Assembly: GCA_002424045.1 (NCBI GenBank)
Contig: DIPH01000044.1
Coordinates: 42,631-106,630 of the forward strand
DNA length: 64,000 bases
Reading direction: 5' to 3'
DNA from: Firmicutes bacterium UBA5493
GTDB lineage: Bacteria; Bacillota; Limnochordia; Darwinibacteriales; Darwinibacteriaceae
The notes under the pieces are model-generated. The model searched no databases, was not told the origin of the DNA, and saw nothing but the letters and a program-made list of their open reading frames with translations. Each line of letters begins with the position of its first letter. Position 1 is the stretch's first letter. This document shows positions 39,401-47,354 of this stretch, in pieces. Made by a program: the position numbers and the translations under genes.

Positions 39401-39694
39401 GTGTTCTTCGATGATGCGCTGGCAAAGGCTGTGAATGGTGGAGATCTGAGCTTGCTCCAGACTCTCGATTAAGTCAGGGCGCATCGACCGGAGACGGTCC
39501 TTCATTTCCTGGGCTGCCTTTTTCGTAAAGGTGATGGCTGCGATGTCTCCCACTTGCACGCCGTAATCGATTAGGTGAAGATAACGCTCCACAAGTACTC
39601 TGGTTTTTCCCGAACCGGCACCGGCTGTAACCGCCAGGGGACAATCGATGGTGGTAATGGCTTTCTTTTGGCTTGGTGTTGGTTCAAAGGACAT
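36428..39694 (-). CDS. addA: ATP-dependent helicase/nuclease subunit A
   Basis: AddA (1088 aa) unwinds and degrades broken DNA ends, with AddB, until a Chi site; it fills the RecBCD role in Bacillota. The UvrD-like helicase motifs are Walker A AVTAGAGSGKTRVL near 25-39, the motif II segment MVDEFQDTNP near 330, and VVGDPKQSIYRFRGADVG; the C-terminal RecB-type nuclease has ETGIEIVDFKSNW. ATG 39694 overlaps the addB stop at one base (TAATG). Size is close to the 1232 aa Bacillus protein but shorter. Confidence 0.95.
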   Translation of the reverse strand: MSFEPTPSQKKAITTIDCPLAVTAGAGSGKTRVLVERYLHLIDYGVQVGDIAAITFTKKAAQEMKDRLRSMRPDLIESLEQAQISTIHSLCQRIIEEHPLQAQVDPRFRVGEEWETKVLLTETIEEVVAELDSPEALGTPLEIANVVLELYETMLSKGDLDFNRPMAREEGVEFPLLQLGYAVDRVLSLKPTTEVQKRVLDDLKEQWPGLLELMQFPDDEFRLEALDILLKLVKSIRGKLAEQTQGLRELIESAQETIREKQGQVIIAYLGEVLEQVHHRYDERKRLARIVDYNDLEQLTHGLLLDPKVRADYPFSHLMVDEFQDTNPLQKKIVDALVAEGATLFVVGDPKQSIYRFRGADVGVFVETKDEIAATGSNVFLEENFRSRPELIGFVNAVFGQLMEGESIGFERSAAKKDAAGGPCVTILRTPAEDLLSGEARVVEAEQIALKIRDLVDRGDYRYEQISILFRAMTNVHIYEKALKEVGIPYVNLGGRGFYSKQEIQDVLNYFRWLEDPADEVAHLAFLRSPFYLISDEGLCWIRQDRPDKLTAKEQEALKKSQDDYVFLRSLARHRPAPEVITSLLERTDYVASTWRLPFGPQKVANIEKLLEQSWDLFARDLYTIPEQYRFLRLMVQDGQKEGEALLDAEHADVVVLRTIHGSKGLEFPVVFLPDTNASAVRSQTGEVLYHPDFGLTYKGMKSYDALKERERQEEISEAKRLLYVAVTRAEEQVYFCARDGKTHRDSWWAWLQDILQWVPESLYKEMSGTLPPLKGRPPEGGVLHPSFPSFAPLSPQYNQVSFSVTSLMNYERCPRYYYLRYILGMPERKRVKSRNDAPGSGAPLSGTQRGNIVHRVCEQIRDPAHLSQLVDYAANMEGVELSTRQKAQLEEIITPYLDSEFFWRVSADAKLRGGAQADWEIYQEHDFIIPAGEFTVNGLVDQVFVRETGIEIVDFKSNWIRQEQIAEVGASYDVQLRLYAWAMAREFGLPALSSQAYFLIPNQLYALDTSLLDADQTEEWLIRTCASIIQGSEVGVEAFPIMADCSLCTQMSYCKMSSDVPALDASNTASFGENTGIETDGVEEELF

Positions 39695-42138
39695 TAAAAC
39701 CCCATCTCCTTTCGGCAGATGCCCTGAAAGGCACAATAACTACATATTCTAGAACTCGCAGGTTCAATGGGAAACTTCCCCTGCAAAATGTGCTCCACAT
39801 GAGTTCTTAAGATCTCGACAAATTTGTGATTCTGGTGGTCAAAACCCTCTTCATCCAGGACATTTTTTCCCTTAGAAACACCTATTGCCTTGTGATAGTG
39901 TTCATGGAAAATGCCCTTCTTACTGCGGGTTCCAATAACATAATAAGCAGCCCCCACATTGCGCCCACTAGGCAGGATATTTTGGGCCGCCAAGAGATAG
40001 GCAGCAATCTGCACATCTTTACCTTCAATCATAGCGTTAATCTGAGGGGCAGATCCCGTCTTGTAGTCATAGAGAACATAGGCGCCATCGGGGTTTAGGT
40101 CAATACGATCGATGCGCCCCCTGATTGCCACAGGCCCCAGAGGCGTCTGGATAGTCAAACCCTGGAACCACTTTTCCAGATATCTCGGGCGAAAACCCCT
40201 CTGGGCCCACCCGAGGTCGTGGCGGATAAAATCGCGCATACTGCGGACTAAACGGGTAGAAGGTTGTCCTCCGGCACTAGCATATTCTTTTCTGAGCAAC
40301 CCTTCAATTGTGGCTTGTCCGTCTTCCACACTGGGAAGAGATCCTCCTAAATATTCCTCCCAAAAGATTTGTAGCGCGTTATGGACAAAGTTGCCATGAT
40401 CTCTGGCATCGAGTTCTAAGGATACCTCTTCATCGGGAACAAGGTTCAATACATGGCCACAGAAAAACTGATAGGGACAGTTGGCATAGCGATTGAGTTG
40501 TGAAACAGAAAGACCCTCGTCGAGAATTCTACTTTGCAACATAGCTAGGAGTTGGTCATCCTCTAAGAAGCCTCGTCCAAGAAAGAGGGAAGGATAGTGA
40601 ATGGGTTCTGCCAAACGTACCTGCGTATCTTCTTCTATCTTGGGCAGGATTGTTGCGGGAAGATTTAGTTTTCCTTCCCGATCCACCTCAGGATAATACA
40701 GGTAAACGAAGGATGCCCCATGGGATAGGCGCGCATAAAGCTCATCTCTGGCTAGAGTTGGCTTGGTTTTTGTTAGCCAATGGGCACTTCTGCGCGGTGG
40801 GAACTGTCCTTCCACCAGACCCCCCACATAGAGCTGATCGTAGGTGTAAGCGCCAAGCTGCTCCACACTCATGATCTGCACCCGCTCGGCAAAAACCCGT
40901 CTTCCCTGGATCTGATAACTGTCTAGGAGACTTTCTAGGAGCCGAATGAATTGCTCGGGTGAAATTTCCCATGCATATTGCCCTAGGCTCTCTGCGATGG
41001 TTTGTAGACCATCCCAGGCTTTCACCAACTCCGCCCAGTTTTCCAGGTTCTCCTCTGGTAAGACCCATAGCTCTGGCTGGAGTCTGTCCAGGAGATTCTC
41101 TATCCAGGCACCATATTCCCGAAGGGGCCTTAAAACAACCTCACCTGCCATATCGGACAAGACATCTATCACCTTGTTCCAGCCAGGTTGTGCCCCTAAG
41201 TAATGACGCCAAGCAGGTAGGCCTTTCAAGGGCGGCGCCAAGCGAAGCAGGCGATGCTCTTCAGCCGCTAGACCGAAGGGAAATCCCCATCCAGGTGCGG
41301 TGAGGAGCTCTAAGTGATGCTTATGCCACCCCTGCACCTCTGCCAAGAGGGTTGTGAGCAGAGTTTTCCCCAAGGGAGTATTACGCAAGCTCACCTCAGG
41401 AACTCTCCAGGGAATTCTTAGTCTCTCAAACACCTGATGCAAAATAGGCAAGTACTGGGCTGGACTGGGAAACGCCACACCAAGTCTTTCTAGGGGTGCC
41501 CCTTCCTCAATCTGCTTACGCAGTGCCTCTCCAATCATCTCCACCTCACCTATGGGATCACGGGCTTTCCTCACTTCTACGACAGGGGCCCCTACCTGAG
41601 GCCAGACGATTTCAAGGGACCGCCCCTGAGCCAGAGTATTCACAAGCTCCTGCTCCAAGGGGCTGAGTTCACCTAGACCCTGTAGCCGAATAAGGTTGAC
41701 CTCCGGCAGCACTTTCGTCTTTTTAGCAAGTTCCACACTGCATTTCATTTGTCCAGGGGCATTTAGAACACCGTGTTCTGTAAGAATTCGGTGATACGAG
41801 CTATGGAGCATGCGCAGCTCCCTCTGACCTTTCAAGGGCATGGCGTCAAAAATCTCTGCACCAAGATCCACTTGTCTAAACAGCCATTTCAGCTCCTGCA
41901 TAAATCCTGGATAATGGGCAATGGGAGCAAAGAATTCTAGATCTTCAGCATGTTCCTGAACACTCTGCCAAATGGCCACTTCTTCCAAGACCTTATCCTC
42001 TTTATAGGAAACAAGACCCTCTTTGAGGATCTGGGCCACCAACCCTGGCATGGTCATGACAAGGGCCCCATTGTCCCTGGACAAACCACGCCTGAAGTTA
42101 CGTACATAAATATTAGGAACAACATATAAGCAAGTCAC
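39694..42138 (-). CDS. addB: ATP-dependent nuclease subunit B, N-terminally short
   Basis: AddB (814 aa) is the second nuclease and Chi-binding subunit. The C-terminal RecB nuclease motif is YVLYDYKTGSA; iron-sulfur ligands are seen as YANCPYQFFC and the late CSYCAFQGIC. At 814 aa it is much shorter than Bacillus AddB (about 1166 aa). The N-terminal P-loop (G-x-S-G-S-G-K-T type) is absent: the frame begins MTCLYVVPN and only 11 bases separate it from the next gene. GTG 42138 has GGGGG upstream. Either this lineage has a short AddB or the 5' part is lost. Confidence 0.88.
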   Translation of the reverse strand: MTCLYVVPNIYVRNFRRGLSRDNGALVMTMPGLVAQILKEGLVSYKEDKVLEEVAIWQSVQEHAEDLEFFAPIAHYPGFMQELKWLFRQVDLGAEIFDAMPLKGQRELRMLHSSYHRILTEHGVLNAPGQMKCSVELAKKTKVLPEVNLIRLQGLGELSPLEQELVNTLAQGRSLEIVWPQVGAPVVEVRKARDPIGEVEMIGEALRKQIEEGAPLERLGVAFPSPAQYLPILHQVFERLRIPWRVPEVSLRNTPLGKTLLTTLLAEVQGWHKHHLELLTAPGWGFPFGLAAEEHRLLRLAPPLKGLPAWRHYLGAQPGWNKVIDVLSDMAGEVVLRPLREYGAWIENLLDRLQPELWVLPEENLENWAELVKAWDGLQTIAESLGQYAWEISPEQFIRLLESLLDSYQIQGRRVFAERVQIMSVEQLGAYTYDQLYVGGLVEGQFPPRRSAHWLTKTKPTLARDELYARLSHGASFVYLYYPEVDREGKLNLPATILPKIEEDTQVRLAEPIHYPSLFLGRGFLEDDQLLAMLQSRILDEGLSVSQLNRYANCPYQFFCGHVLNLVPDEEVSLELDARDHGNFVHNALQIFWEEYLGGSLPSVEDGQATIEGLLRKEYASAGGQPSTRLVRSMRDFIRHDLGWAQRGFRPRYLEKWFQGLTIQTPLGPVAIRGRIDRIDLNPDGAYVLYDYKTGSAPQINAMIEGKDVQIAAYLLAAQNILPSGRNVGAAYYVIGTRSKKGIFHEHYHKAIGVSKGKNVLDEEGFDHQNHKFVEILRTHVEHILQGKFPIEPASSRICSYCAFQGICRKEMGF

Positions 42139-42149
42139 ATTTTCGCCCC

Positions 42150-42968
42150 CTAAAGTAAGAGCTCCTCGATGATCTGTGCCACCCCATCCTGGTCGTTGCT
42201 GGGAGCAATTCTTTGCGCCTCCGTCTTGAGCAACTTTGACCCATTTTCCATAGCAATTCCCAAGCCAGCCCAGGAAATCATCTCTATGTCGTTGACATTA
42301 TCACCTATTGCCATAACGTCCTTGGCCTCTAGGCCTAAGCGCTTGGCTACCTCAGCAAGGCCTGTACCTTTGCTGCAATTGGCGGGGATGATCTCAATAC
42401 CCCTCCAGATATTACGCTCCGTTCCAAAAACCATAGCATTCATCTTCCCATTATAGGAAGCAAGCTGCCTGTAGAAGGAATCGATCTTCTCCACCCTATC
42501 TATCAAAGAGATGCGTACAGGAGGAACATCGAGCTTAACCTTCTCCACAAACTCTGCGCTCTCGCCTAAGTAATGGGTTAGGAGATCTTCAGGTTCATCC
42601 CAGCTGCCCACCGGCGCCATCACCTGCTCCCCCGCGCTTTCGCCTGTGTACACAACATAATTCATCCCAAGCCCATCGAGCTTGTCCACTAATTCCTGGG
42701 CAATAGGGAGGTCAATGCCTCGCTGGCTCATGGTCTTTCCAGCTTGCGGACTAAAGATCACAGCCCCGTTATGAACGACGACGAATTCGGTCAAACCTAG
42801 GGTATGCACTAAGGGCAAGGTGTTCGTCAACCTGCGTCCCGTTGCCAACACAACCTTGACTCCGCGGCCCTGTGCCAACAAGATGGATGATTTCGTTCGA
42901 GGAGTTAGCTCTGACTTACGATTCAGTAGCGTTCCGTCAATGTCTAAGGCCAGAAGTTTGTAACTCAT
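42150..42968 (-). CDS. Cof-type HAD-family phosphatase
   Basis: Sugar-phosphate or flavin phosphatase of the HAD-IIB (Cof) class, 272 aa. Motifs: I LLALDIDGTLLN near 5-16 (nucleophile Asp), II LATGRR, III with the Lys (SKGTGLAEVAKRLG) and IV IGDNVNDIEMISWAG near 222-236. The exact substrate is unknown. ATG 42968 lies 8 bases behind GAGGTGG; an upstream frame extension of four codons is less likely. It is downstream of the Ski2-like helicase, 20 bases from its stop. Confidence 0.92.
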   Translation of the reverse strand: MSYKLLALDIDGTLLNRKSELTPRTKSSILLAQGRGVKVVLATGRRLTNTLPLVHTLGLTEFVVVHNGAVIFSPQAGKTMSQRGIDLPIAQELVDKLDGLGMNYVVYTGESAGEQVMAPVGSWDEPEDLLTHYLGESAEFVEKVKLDVPPVRISLIDRVEKIDSFYRQLASYNGKMNAMVFGTERNIWRGIEIIPANCSKGTGLAEVAKRLGLEAKDVMAIGDNVNDIEMISWAGLGIAMENGSKLLKTEAQRIAPSNDQDGVAQIIEELLL

Positions 42969-42988
42969 AGAACACACCACCTCTTATC

Positions 42989-45232
42989 TTACAGCCAAAT
43001 AGAAACCTCGTCACGATCCATGAGCTCAATGCATTCTCGTAATTTGCCATAGATGTTGGGATCCTCGGTGGTGGCATTGCGCACCTGTCTCAAGAGATCA
43101 ATACCCCTCCTAAAGGCAAAGACCAGATCGCCCTCATCAATGGATGAAGCATCCAATAGGTCTGCAAAGCTCTCCCCCTTGCTCCAGCGATAAGCCAGTG
43201 CTGCTACATGGTCATTGAATTGCACCGTGGAAAAGCCAATCATGCGCTGCTCCATTTTGGTCAGGGAGTGCCAGAGGCGGTAGACAGGAGTCAAATCCAA
43301 TTTGTGTTTGATGCGGTACTCATTCTTTCTGGGTTCGTAGCCCACCGAGACAAGGGCGGCATTAAGTTCCGCCGGTGAGTACGAATGGAAGAGTCCTTCC
43401 ATGAACATCTCGGTGATTAGCAGTTCGTGACCATGGATCTGGCTTGCCAAAAGTCCTGCCGTTGAAAGCTCATCGCCCTGCAAGTATCCTAGTGCTTCCA
43501 AAAGCCCTCTCTTGTCTGAAAACTCCTGGATGTATCTCTTATGGGGATCGAGGGCTTCTTCGCGAAGCATCAAGCGCTCATAGGTAGCTATTTTCCGCTT
43601 AAACTGCCGATACTCTCTCCGTAAGGTCGAACGCTCCCGCCCTTGGTAGTGCCGATAAAAAGCACTATCGAGGCGCTGAACGATGGAACGGATGTCTCGT
43701 TTGAGGGATTTTTTCGTGCGTTTGTTATAGGTGGTGGTTAAACGTCGTTCGAGCTCTCCCCTCTTGCGAATGAGCCGTGCAATCCCGCCAGGACCCCTAA
43801 GGTTTTGTTCATAGGGGGCCAGTTGTTCTCCTAACATATCCAGCTGCACCAACACTCCCTGACGCTCCGCAGAGGCTTGGTAGGTGGCGAAGTTCTGCCC
43901 TAAAATGCGATGGATATCTTGCTCGTTGTAGTTTTTCACCAAGTTCAAGATGGAATTATACGTGAGGGCAAACTGACTCTTCAGGGGCTCAACTTCGTCC
44001 TCCTTCATGCTTGGGAATTGACTAATATCGAAGTAGTTCAAGTCCACGATGGTAAAGACAAAACCCTCTTCATCAATGCCCCGACGTCCTGCTCTACCCG
44101 CCATCTGAAAGTACTCCCGATTGGAGATGGGTCTAAAGCTTACCCCATCCCACTTGGTACTAGAGTCGAAGCATACCGTCTTACAGGGGAAGTTAAGTCC
44201 CACTGCAAATGTCTCTGTACAGTAGAGCACCGAAATGAGGCGATGGGTAAACAGCTCTTCCACAATATCCTTTAATACCGGAAGCATACCAGCATGGTGG
44301 TAGGCAATTCCCTTTAAGAGAAGTCTCCTTAAGTGGGGCCAACGCCCGCTTTCGATGTTGGGATAGCGCTCTAAAACGCCGTCGATGATCGCCTGAACCT
44401 CAGCCTTTTGCGTCTTGCCCAGAAAGTCTTGTGCTTCACCTAGTGCCAGTGCATTGCTCTCACACTTGCGACGACTGAAGGTAAAAAAGAGACAGGGCAA
44501 GTAGGTATCCTTAATAGCATTCACCAAGTCCAAATGGGTGGTGGTTTGCACCTCGGGCCGTCCGTCAAAACTATCGGCCACAAGCTTACGATGTTTCTTC
44601 TGCACAGAACGCATAGTGGTAAAGCCCATGGAGCGTTCATAAAGGGAATGTTTTAGGGGAACAACGCGCTCAGAATGGGTAACCACCTCCACTGTTGAAT
44701 CCTGTACCTCTTCAATCCAGCTGGCCAGTTCATCCACATTGGGAATAGTCGCACTTAGGCCTAGAAAGCGCATGGAAGAAGGCATGAAAATCAGGCTCTC
44801 TTCCCAAACACTCCCCCGTTCAGGGTCATCAATATAGTGCACTTCATCAAAAATGACATAACGCACGTCACGTACGCGTTCAGGATCTTCTTGTAGCATG
44901 TTCCGGAAGATCTCTGTGGTCATAATCAAAATAGGTGCATCAGGATTAATAACCACATCACCGGTCAGTATGCCCATGGCTTCGGTGCCCACCAGAGCTT
45001 TGAATTCTCGGTATTTTTGATTACTCAACGCTTTGATGGGAGCGGTGTAGACCACGCGTCCCCCTTCGCTAAAGATTTTCTCAATAATATAGTCAGCAAT
45101 CAAGGTTTTTCCTACCCCAGTGGGAGCGGCCACGAGAACCGACTTGTTTTCGTCGATAAAGTCCACCGCTTGTGCTTGAAAAGGATCTAAAGTAAAACCA
45201 CGATACATTCGAGTAGCTGGTTGCTTAGTCAA
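42989..45232 (-). CDS. Ski2/Mtr4-like DExH RNA helicase
   Basis: 747-aa superfamily-2 helicase. Motif I AAPTGVGKT near 35-43, motif Ia TAPIKALSNQKYREF, motif II DEVH, motif III LSATIPN, motif IV HAGM and motif VI FQMAGRAGRRG. The C-terminal half has Lys/Arg-rich coiled-coil segments and an end resembling the DSHCT domain seen in Mtr4/Ski2. Eukaryotic homologues act with the exosome; bacterial ones are sporadic. TTG 45232 sits six bases behind AAGGAGG. The gene is divergent from selO. Confidence 0.93.
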   Translation of the reverse strand: MTKQPATRMYRGFTLDPFQAQAVDFIDENKSVLVAAPTGVGKTLIADYIIEKIFSEGGRVVYTAPIKALSNQKYREFKALVGTEAMGILTGDVVINPDAPILIMTTEIFRNMLQEDPERVRDVRYVIFDEVHYIDDPERGSVWEESLIFMPSSMRFLGLSATIPNVDELASWIEEVQDSTVEVVTHSERVVPLKHSLYERSMGFTTMRSVQKKHRKLVADSFDGRPEVQTTTHLDLVNAIKDTYLPCLFFTFSRRKCESNALALGEAQDFLGKTQKAEVQAIIDGVLERYPNIESGRWPHLRRLLLKGIAYHHAGMLPVLKDIVEELFTHRLISVLYCTETFAVGLNFPCKTVCFDSSTKWDGVSFRPISNREYFQMAGRAGRRGIDEEGFVFTIVDLNYFDISQFPSMKEDEVEPLKSQFALTYNSILNLVKNYNEQDIHRILGQNFATYQASAERQGVLVQLDMLGEQLAPYEQNLRGPGGIARLIRKRGELERRLTTTYNKRTKKSLKRDIRSIVQRLDSAFYRHYQGRERSTLRREYRQFKRKIATYERLMLREEALDPHKRYIQEFSDKRGLLEALGYLQGDELSTAGLLASQIHGHELLITEMFMEGLFHSYSPAELNAALVSVGYEPRKNEYRIKHKLDLTPVYRLWHSLTKMEQRMIGFSTVQFNDHVAALAYRWSKGESFADLLDASSIDEGDLVFAFRRGIDLLRQVRNATTEDPNIYGKLRECIELMDRDEVSIWL

Positions 45233-45430
45233 AGGTAACCTCCTTCTATTCGGTACTGATATGTATTAAATTCGCCTGCTGGTCCATATCCCCTTTCTTT
45301 ATGTTTTCCCCATGGGCAGAGAAAAAGACGGCAGCACCAAGGAGAACTGTGGTACAATATGGATTACACCGCAAGCCTACCGCATGGTTCAAGCTCGCAC
45401 TAGGAATACTAAAATGGGAGGTACGTCGAC

Positions 45431-46897
45431 ATGGTCAAGCAAAACGATTTTGGTTTTAACTTTGACAACTCTTACGCCCGCCTACCTGAGTCTCTATTCT
45501 CGTTTACGGATCCAGATGCCGTTCCAGCTCCCCAAGCTGTGATTATCAATGACCAACTGGCAGAAGCGATGGGCCTTTCTGCTGAAGCGCTGAAAGCCGC
45601 AGCAGGTGTAGGCGTTTTAGCTGGCAATGAAGTCCCTCCAGGGGGGTTACCCTTGGCTCAAGCCTATGCAGGACATCAATTTGGCCACTTCACCATGCTC
45701 GGTGATGGGCGGGCCCTACTTCTTGGTGAGCAGATTACCCCCTCCGGTCAGCGCTACGACCTACAATTAAAGGGCTCGGGTCGCACACCCTACTCCCGGG
45801 GAGGTGATGGAAAGGCCACCTTAGGTCCCATGCTCAGGGAGTATATTATTAGCGAGGCCATGTACGGGCTAGGAATTCCAACAACAAGAAGTCTCGCCGT
45901 CGTGACCACCGGAGAAAGGGTCTATCGGGAGACTGCCTTGCCGGGGGCGATTCTAACCCGAGTGGCCAAGAGTCACTTGCGGGTTGGAACCTTCCAATAT
46001 GCAGCTGGTGGAGGAGGCGAAAAGGAGCTGAAGTTATTGGCGGATTATGCTATAGAGCGCCATTATCCAGAAGCGAGCCGGGAATCCAACAAGTACTTGG
46101 CCTTGTTTAGAGCAGTCATTGGTGCCCAGGCGTCCTTGATTTCCCAATGGATGCTGGTTGGCTTTATTCACGGGGTGATGAATACCGATAATATGACGCT
46201 TAGTGGCGAAACCATTGATTATGGTCCCTGCGCATTTCTGGACACTTTTGATCCCTCTACAGTCTTTAGCTCCATCGATCACCATGGCCGTTATGCCTAT
46301 GCTAATCAGCCAAAGATAGCGGCTTGGAATCTAGCCCGCTTCGCCGAAACGTTGCTTCCTCTGATAGATAGTGACCAAGAAAAGGCACGACAAATGGCAG
46401 AAAATGAATTAAAAGGCTTCTCCTCCAGCTACGATGAGCATTATTTCAGTGGTATGCGGAAGAAACTAGGAATAACGAACGCAAGAGACGAAGATAAGGC
46501 ACTCGTCAGGGATTTATTGCAGCTCATGAATGAACACAAGGCAGATTATACCAATACCTTTTTAGATCTCACCTTCGCAAGGTTTGACCGAAGTGAGCTC
46601 TACCGATCAGCAGACTTTGAAGAGTGGGAGGCACGCTGGCAAGAACGCCTTGACCAAGCTCCAGGAGGCTGGGACGAGGCACAGAAGCTCATGAAGAGGA
46701 GCAATCCCGCTGTGATTCCCCGCAATCATCGGGTGGAAGAAGCACTGAGACCAGCCGTGCAAGATGGAGATTATGATCCGCTTAGAAGATTCTTGCATGT
46801 TCTCAAAAACCCCTTCGCCCATAGTCCCGAACAAGAAGAATTCGCTACTCCTCCTGAACCAACGGCCCCGCCTTATCGTACATTTTGCGGCACCTAA
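45431..46897 (+). CDS. selO: SelO/YdiU family protein adenylyltransferase
   Basis: Pseudokinase that transfers AMP to proteins (SelO, in mitochondria and bacteria), 488 aa. Recognisable: FDNSYARLPE at the start, YAGHQFGHFTMLGDGRA, LKGSGRTPYSRGGDGKA (phosphate-binding), SHLRVGTFQ, GVMNTDNM and the metal-binding DYGPCAFLD. The C terminus reads YRTFCGT where eukaryotic homologues have selenocysteine; here the codon is for Cys. GGGAGG precedes ATG 45431 by nine bases. It stands alone on the plus strand, divergent from the helicase. Confidence 0.96.
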   Translation: MVKQNDFGFNFDNSYARLPESLFSFTDPDAVPAPQAVIINDQLAEAMGLSAEALKAAAGVGVLAGNEVPPGGLPLAQAYAGHQFGHFTMLGDGRALLLGEQITPSGQRYDLQLKGSGRTPYSRGGDGKATLGPMLREYIISEAMYGLGIPTTRSLAVVTTGERVYRETALPGAILTRVAKSHLRVGTFQYAAGGGGEKELKLLADYAIERHYPEASRESNKYLALFRAVIGAQASLISQWMLVGFIHGVMNTDNMTLSGETIDYGPCAFLDTFDPSTVFSSIDHHGRYAYANQPKIAAWNLARFAETLLPLIDSDQEKARQMAENELKGFSSSYDEHYFSGMRKKLGITNARDEDKALVRDLLQLMNEHKADYTNTFLDLTFARFDRSELYRSADFEEWEARWQERLDQAPGGWDEAQKLMKRSNPAVIPRNHRVEEALRPAVQDGDYDPLRRFLHVLKNPFAHSPEQEEFATPPEPTAPPYRTFCGT

Positions 46898-46931
46898 GGG
46901 GAACAGTGAATTCTGCAAACGCATTTATGCG

Positions 46932-46960
46932 TAGACATCGATACACATAAGATGTATACT
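46932..46960 (+). promoter_or_regulatory. Promoter of nfu
   Basis: A -35 TAGACA (46932-46937), 17-nt spacer and -10 TATACT (46955-46960), each one base from consensus. Transcription starts near 46967, where the RNA would begin with a hairpin (AGCAACC / GGTTGCT, 46972-46989). Confidence 0.75.
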
Positions 46961-46971
46961 AAAAATTGTGA

Positions 46972-46989
46972 AGCAACCGTCAGGTTGCT
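46972..46989 (+). promoter_or_regulatory. Short hairpin at the nfu mRNA 5' end
   Basis: A perfect 7-bp stem, AGCAACC with GGTTGCT, and a 4-nt loop, near the predicted transcription start. It may protect the 5' end of the mRNA. It does not touch the ribosome site. Confidence 0.5.
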
Positions 46990-47024
46990 GCAATCCTTTA
47001 AGGAAACGCCAAGGAGGTGTCGAA

Positions 47025-47249
47025 ATGAAAGATAGAGTACAAGCGGTTTTAGATAGAATTCGCCCATCCCTTCAGGCCGACGGCGGAGATGTAGAACTAA
47101 TTAGTGTCAGCGACGACAACATTGTTACAGTGAAACTGACCGGTGCCTGTGCTGGATGTCCCATGTCGCAATTGACGTTAAAGGGTGGCATTGAGAGAAT
47201 CCTCAAACATGAAATCCCAGAAGTCGCTTCTGTGGAAGCAGCCCTATAA
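47025..47249 (+). CDS. NifU-like iron-sulfur scaffold protein
   Basis: 74-aa protein equal to the C-terminal NifU/Nfu domain that holds a transient 4Fe-4S cluster. The motif LTGACAGCPMSQLTLKGGIE shows the CxxC pair; the LDRIRPSLQADGGDVELI segment precedes it. ATG 47025 is preceded by AAGGAGGTG seven to eight bases away; a longer frame to 46968 is in the leader. It is the first gene of the transcript and is followed by its own terminator. Confidence 0.95.
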   Translation: MKDRVQAVLDRIRPSLQADGGDVELISVSDDNIVTVKLTGACAGCPMSQLTLKGGIERILKHEIPEVASVEAAL

Positions 47250-47302
47250 ACAAGCGGACGTTTCCCAAAGGGAAACTCCTAGATGAGCACGAAGTATTCA
47301 TC

Positions 47303-47328
47303 AGAGGAGCCTGAGTGCTCCTCTTTTT
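47303..47328 (+). terminator. Terminator between nfu and queG
   Basis: Perfect 8-bp stem AGAGGAGC / GCTCCTCT, 6-nt loop and a run of T residues. It lies before the GTG start of queG, so queG needs readthrough or its own promoter, and a start at 47283 would cross the terminator. Confidence 0.85.
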
Positions 47329-47354
47329 GCATAGACCCAGAAAGGAGTAGCACT

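Noticed and set aside
38895..39434. 179-codon open frame opposite addA
   Set aside because: Fully antisense to the conserved helicase region; low-complexity Ser-rich product; no start signal.
45044..45430. Possible promoter of the Ski2-like helicase (TTGAAC, 18 nt, TGTAAT on the minus strand near 45363-45392)
   Set aside because: Only four of six matches at -35, and the 198-base divergent region with selO holds other AT-rich hexamers of equal quality, so I do not list it as a feature.
46868..46897. Selenocysteine at the SelO C terminus
   Set aside because: The codon in the YRTFCGT end is TGC (Cys), not TGA, so no Sec insertion is needed.
47283..47354. Upstream start for queG at ATG 47283
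   Set aside because: The extra 24 codons cross a terminator hairpin (47303-47328) and have no strong ribosome site; GTG 47355 has AAAGGAG seven bases upstream.
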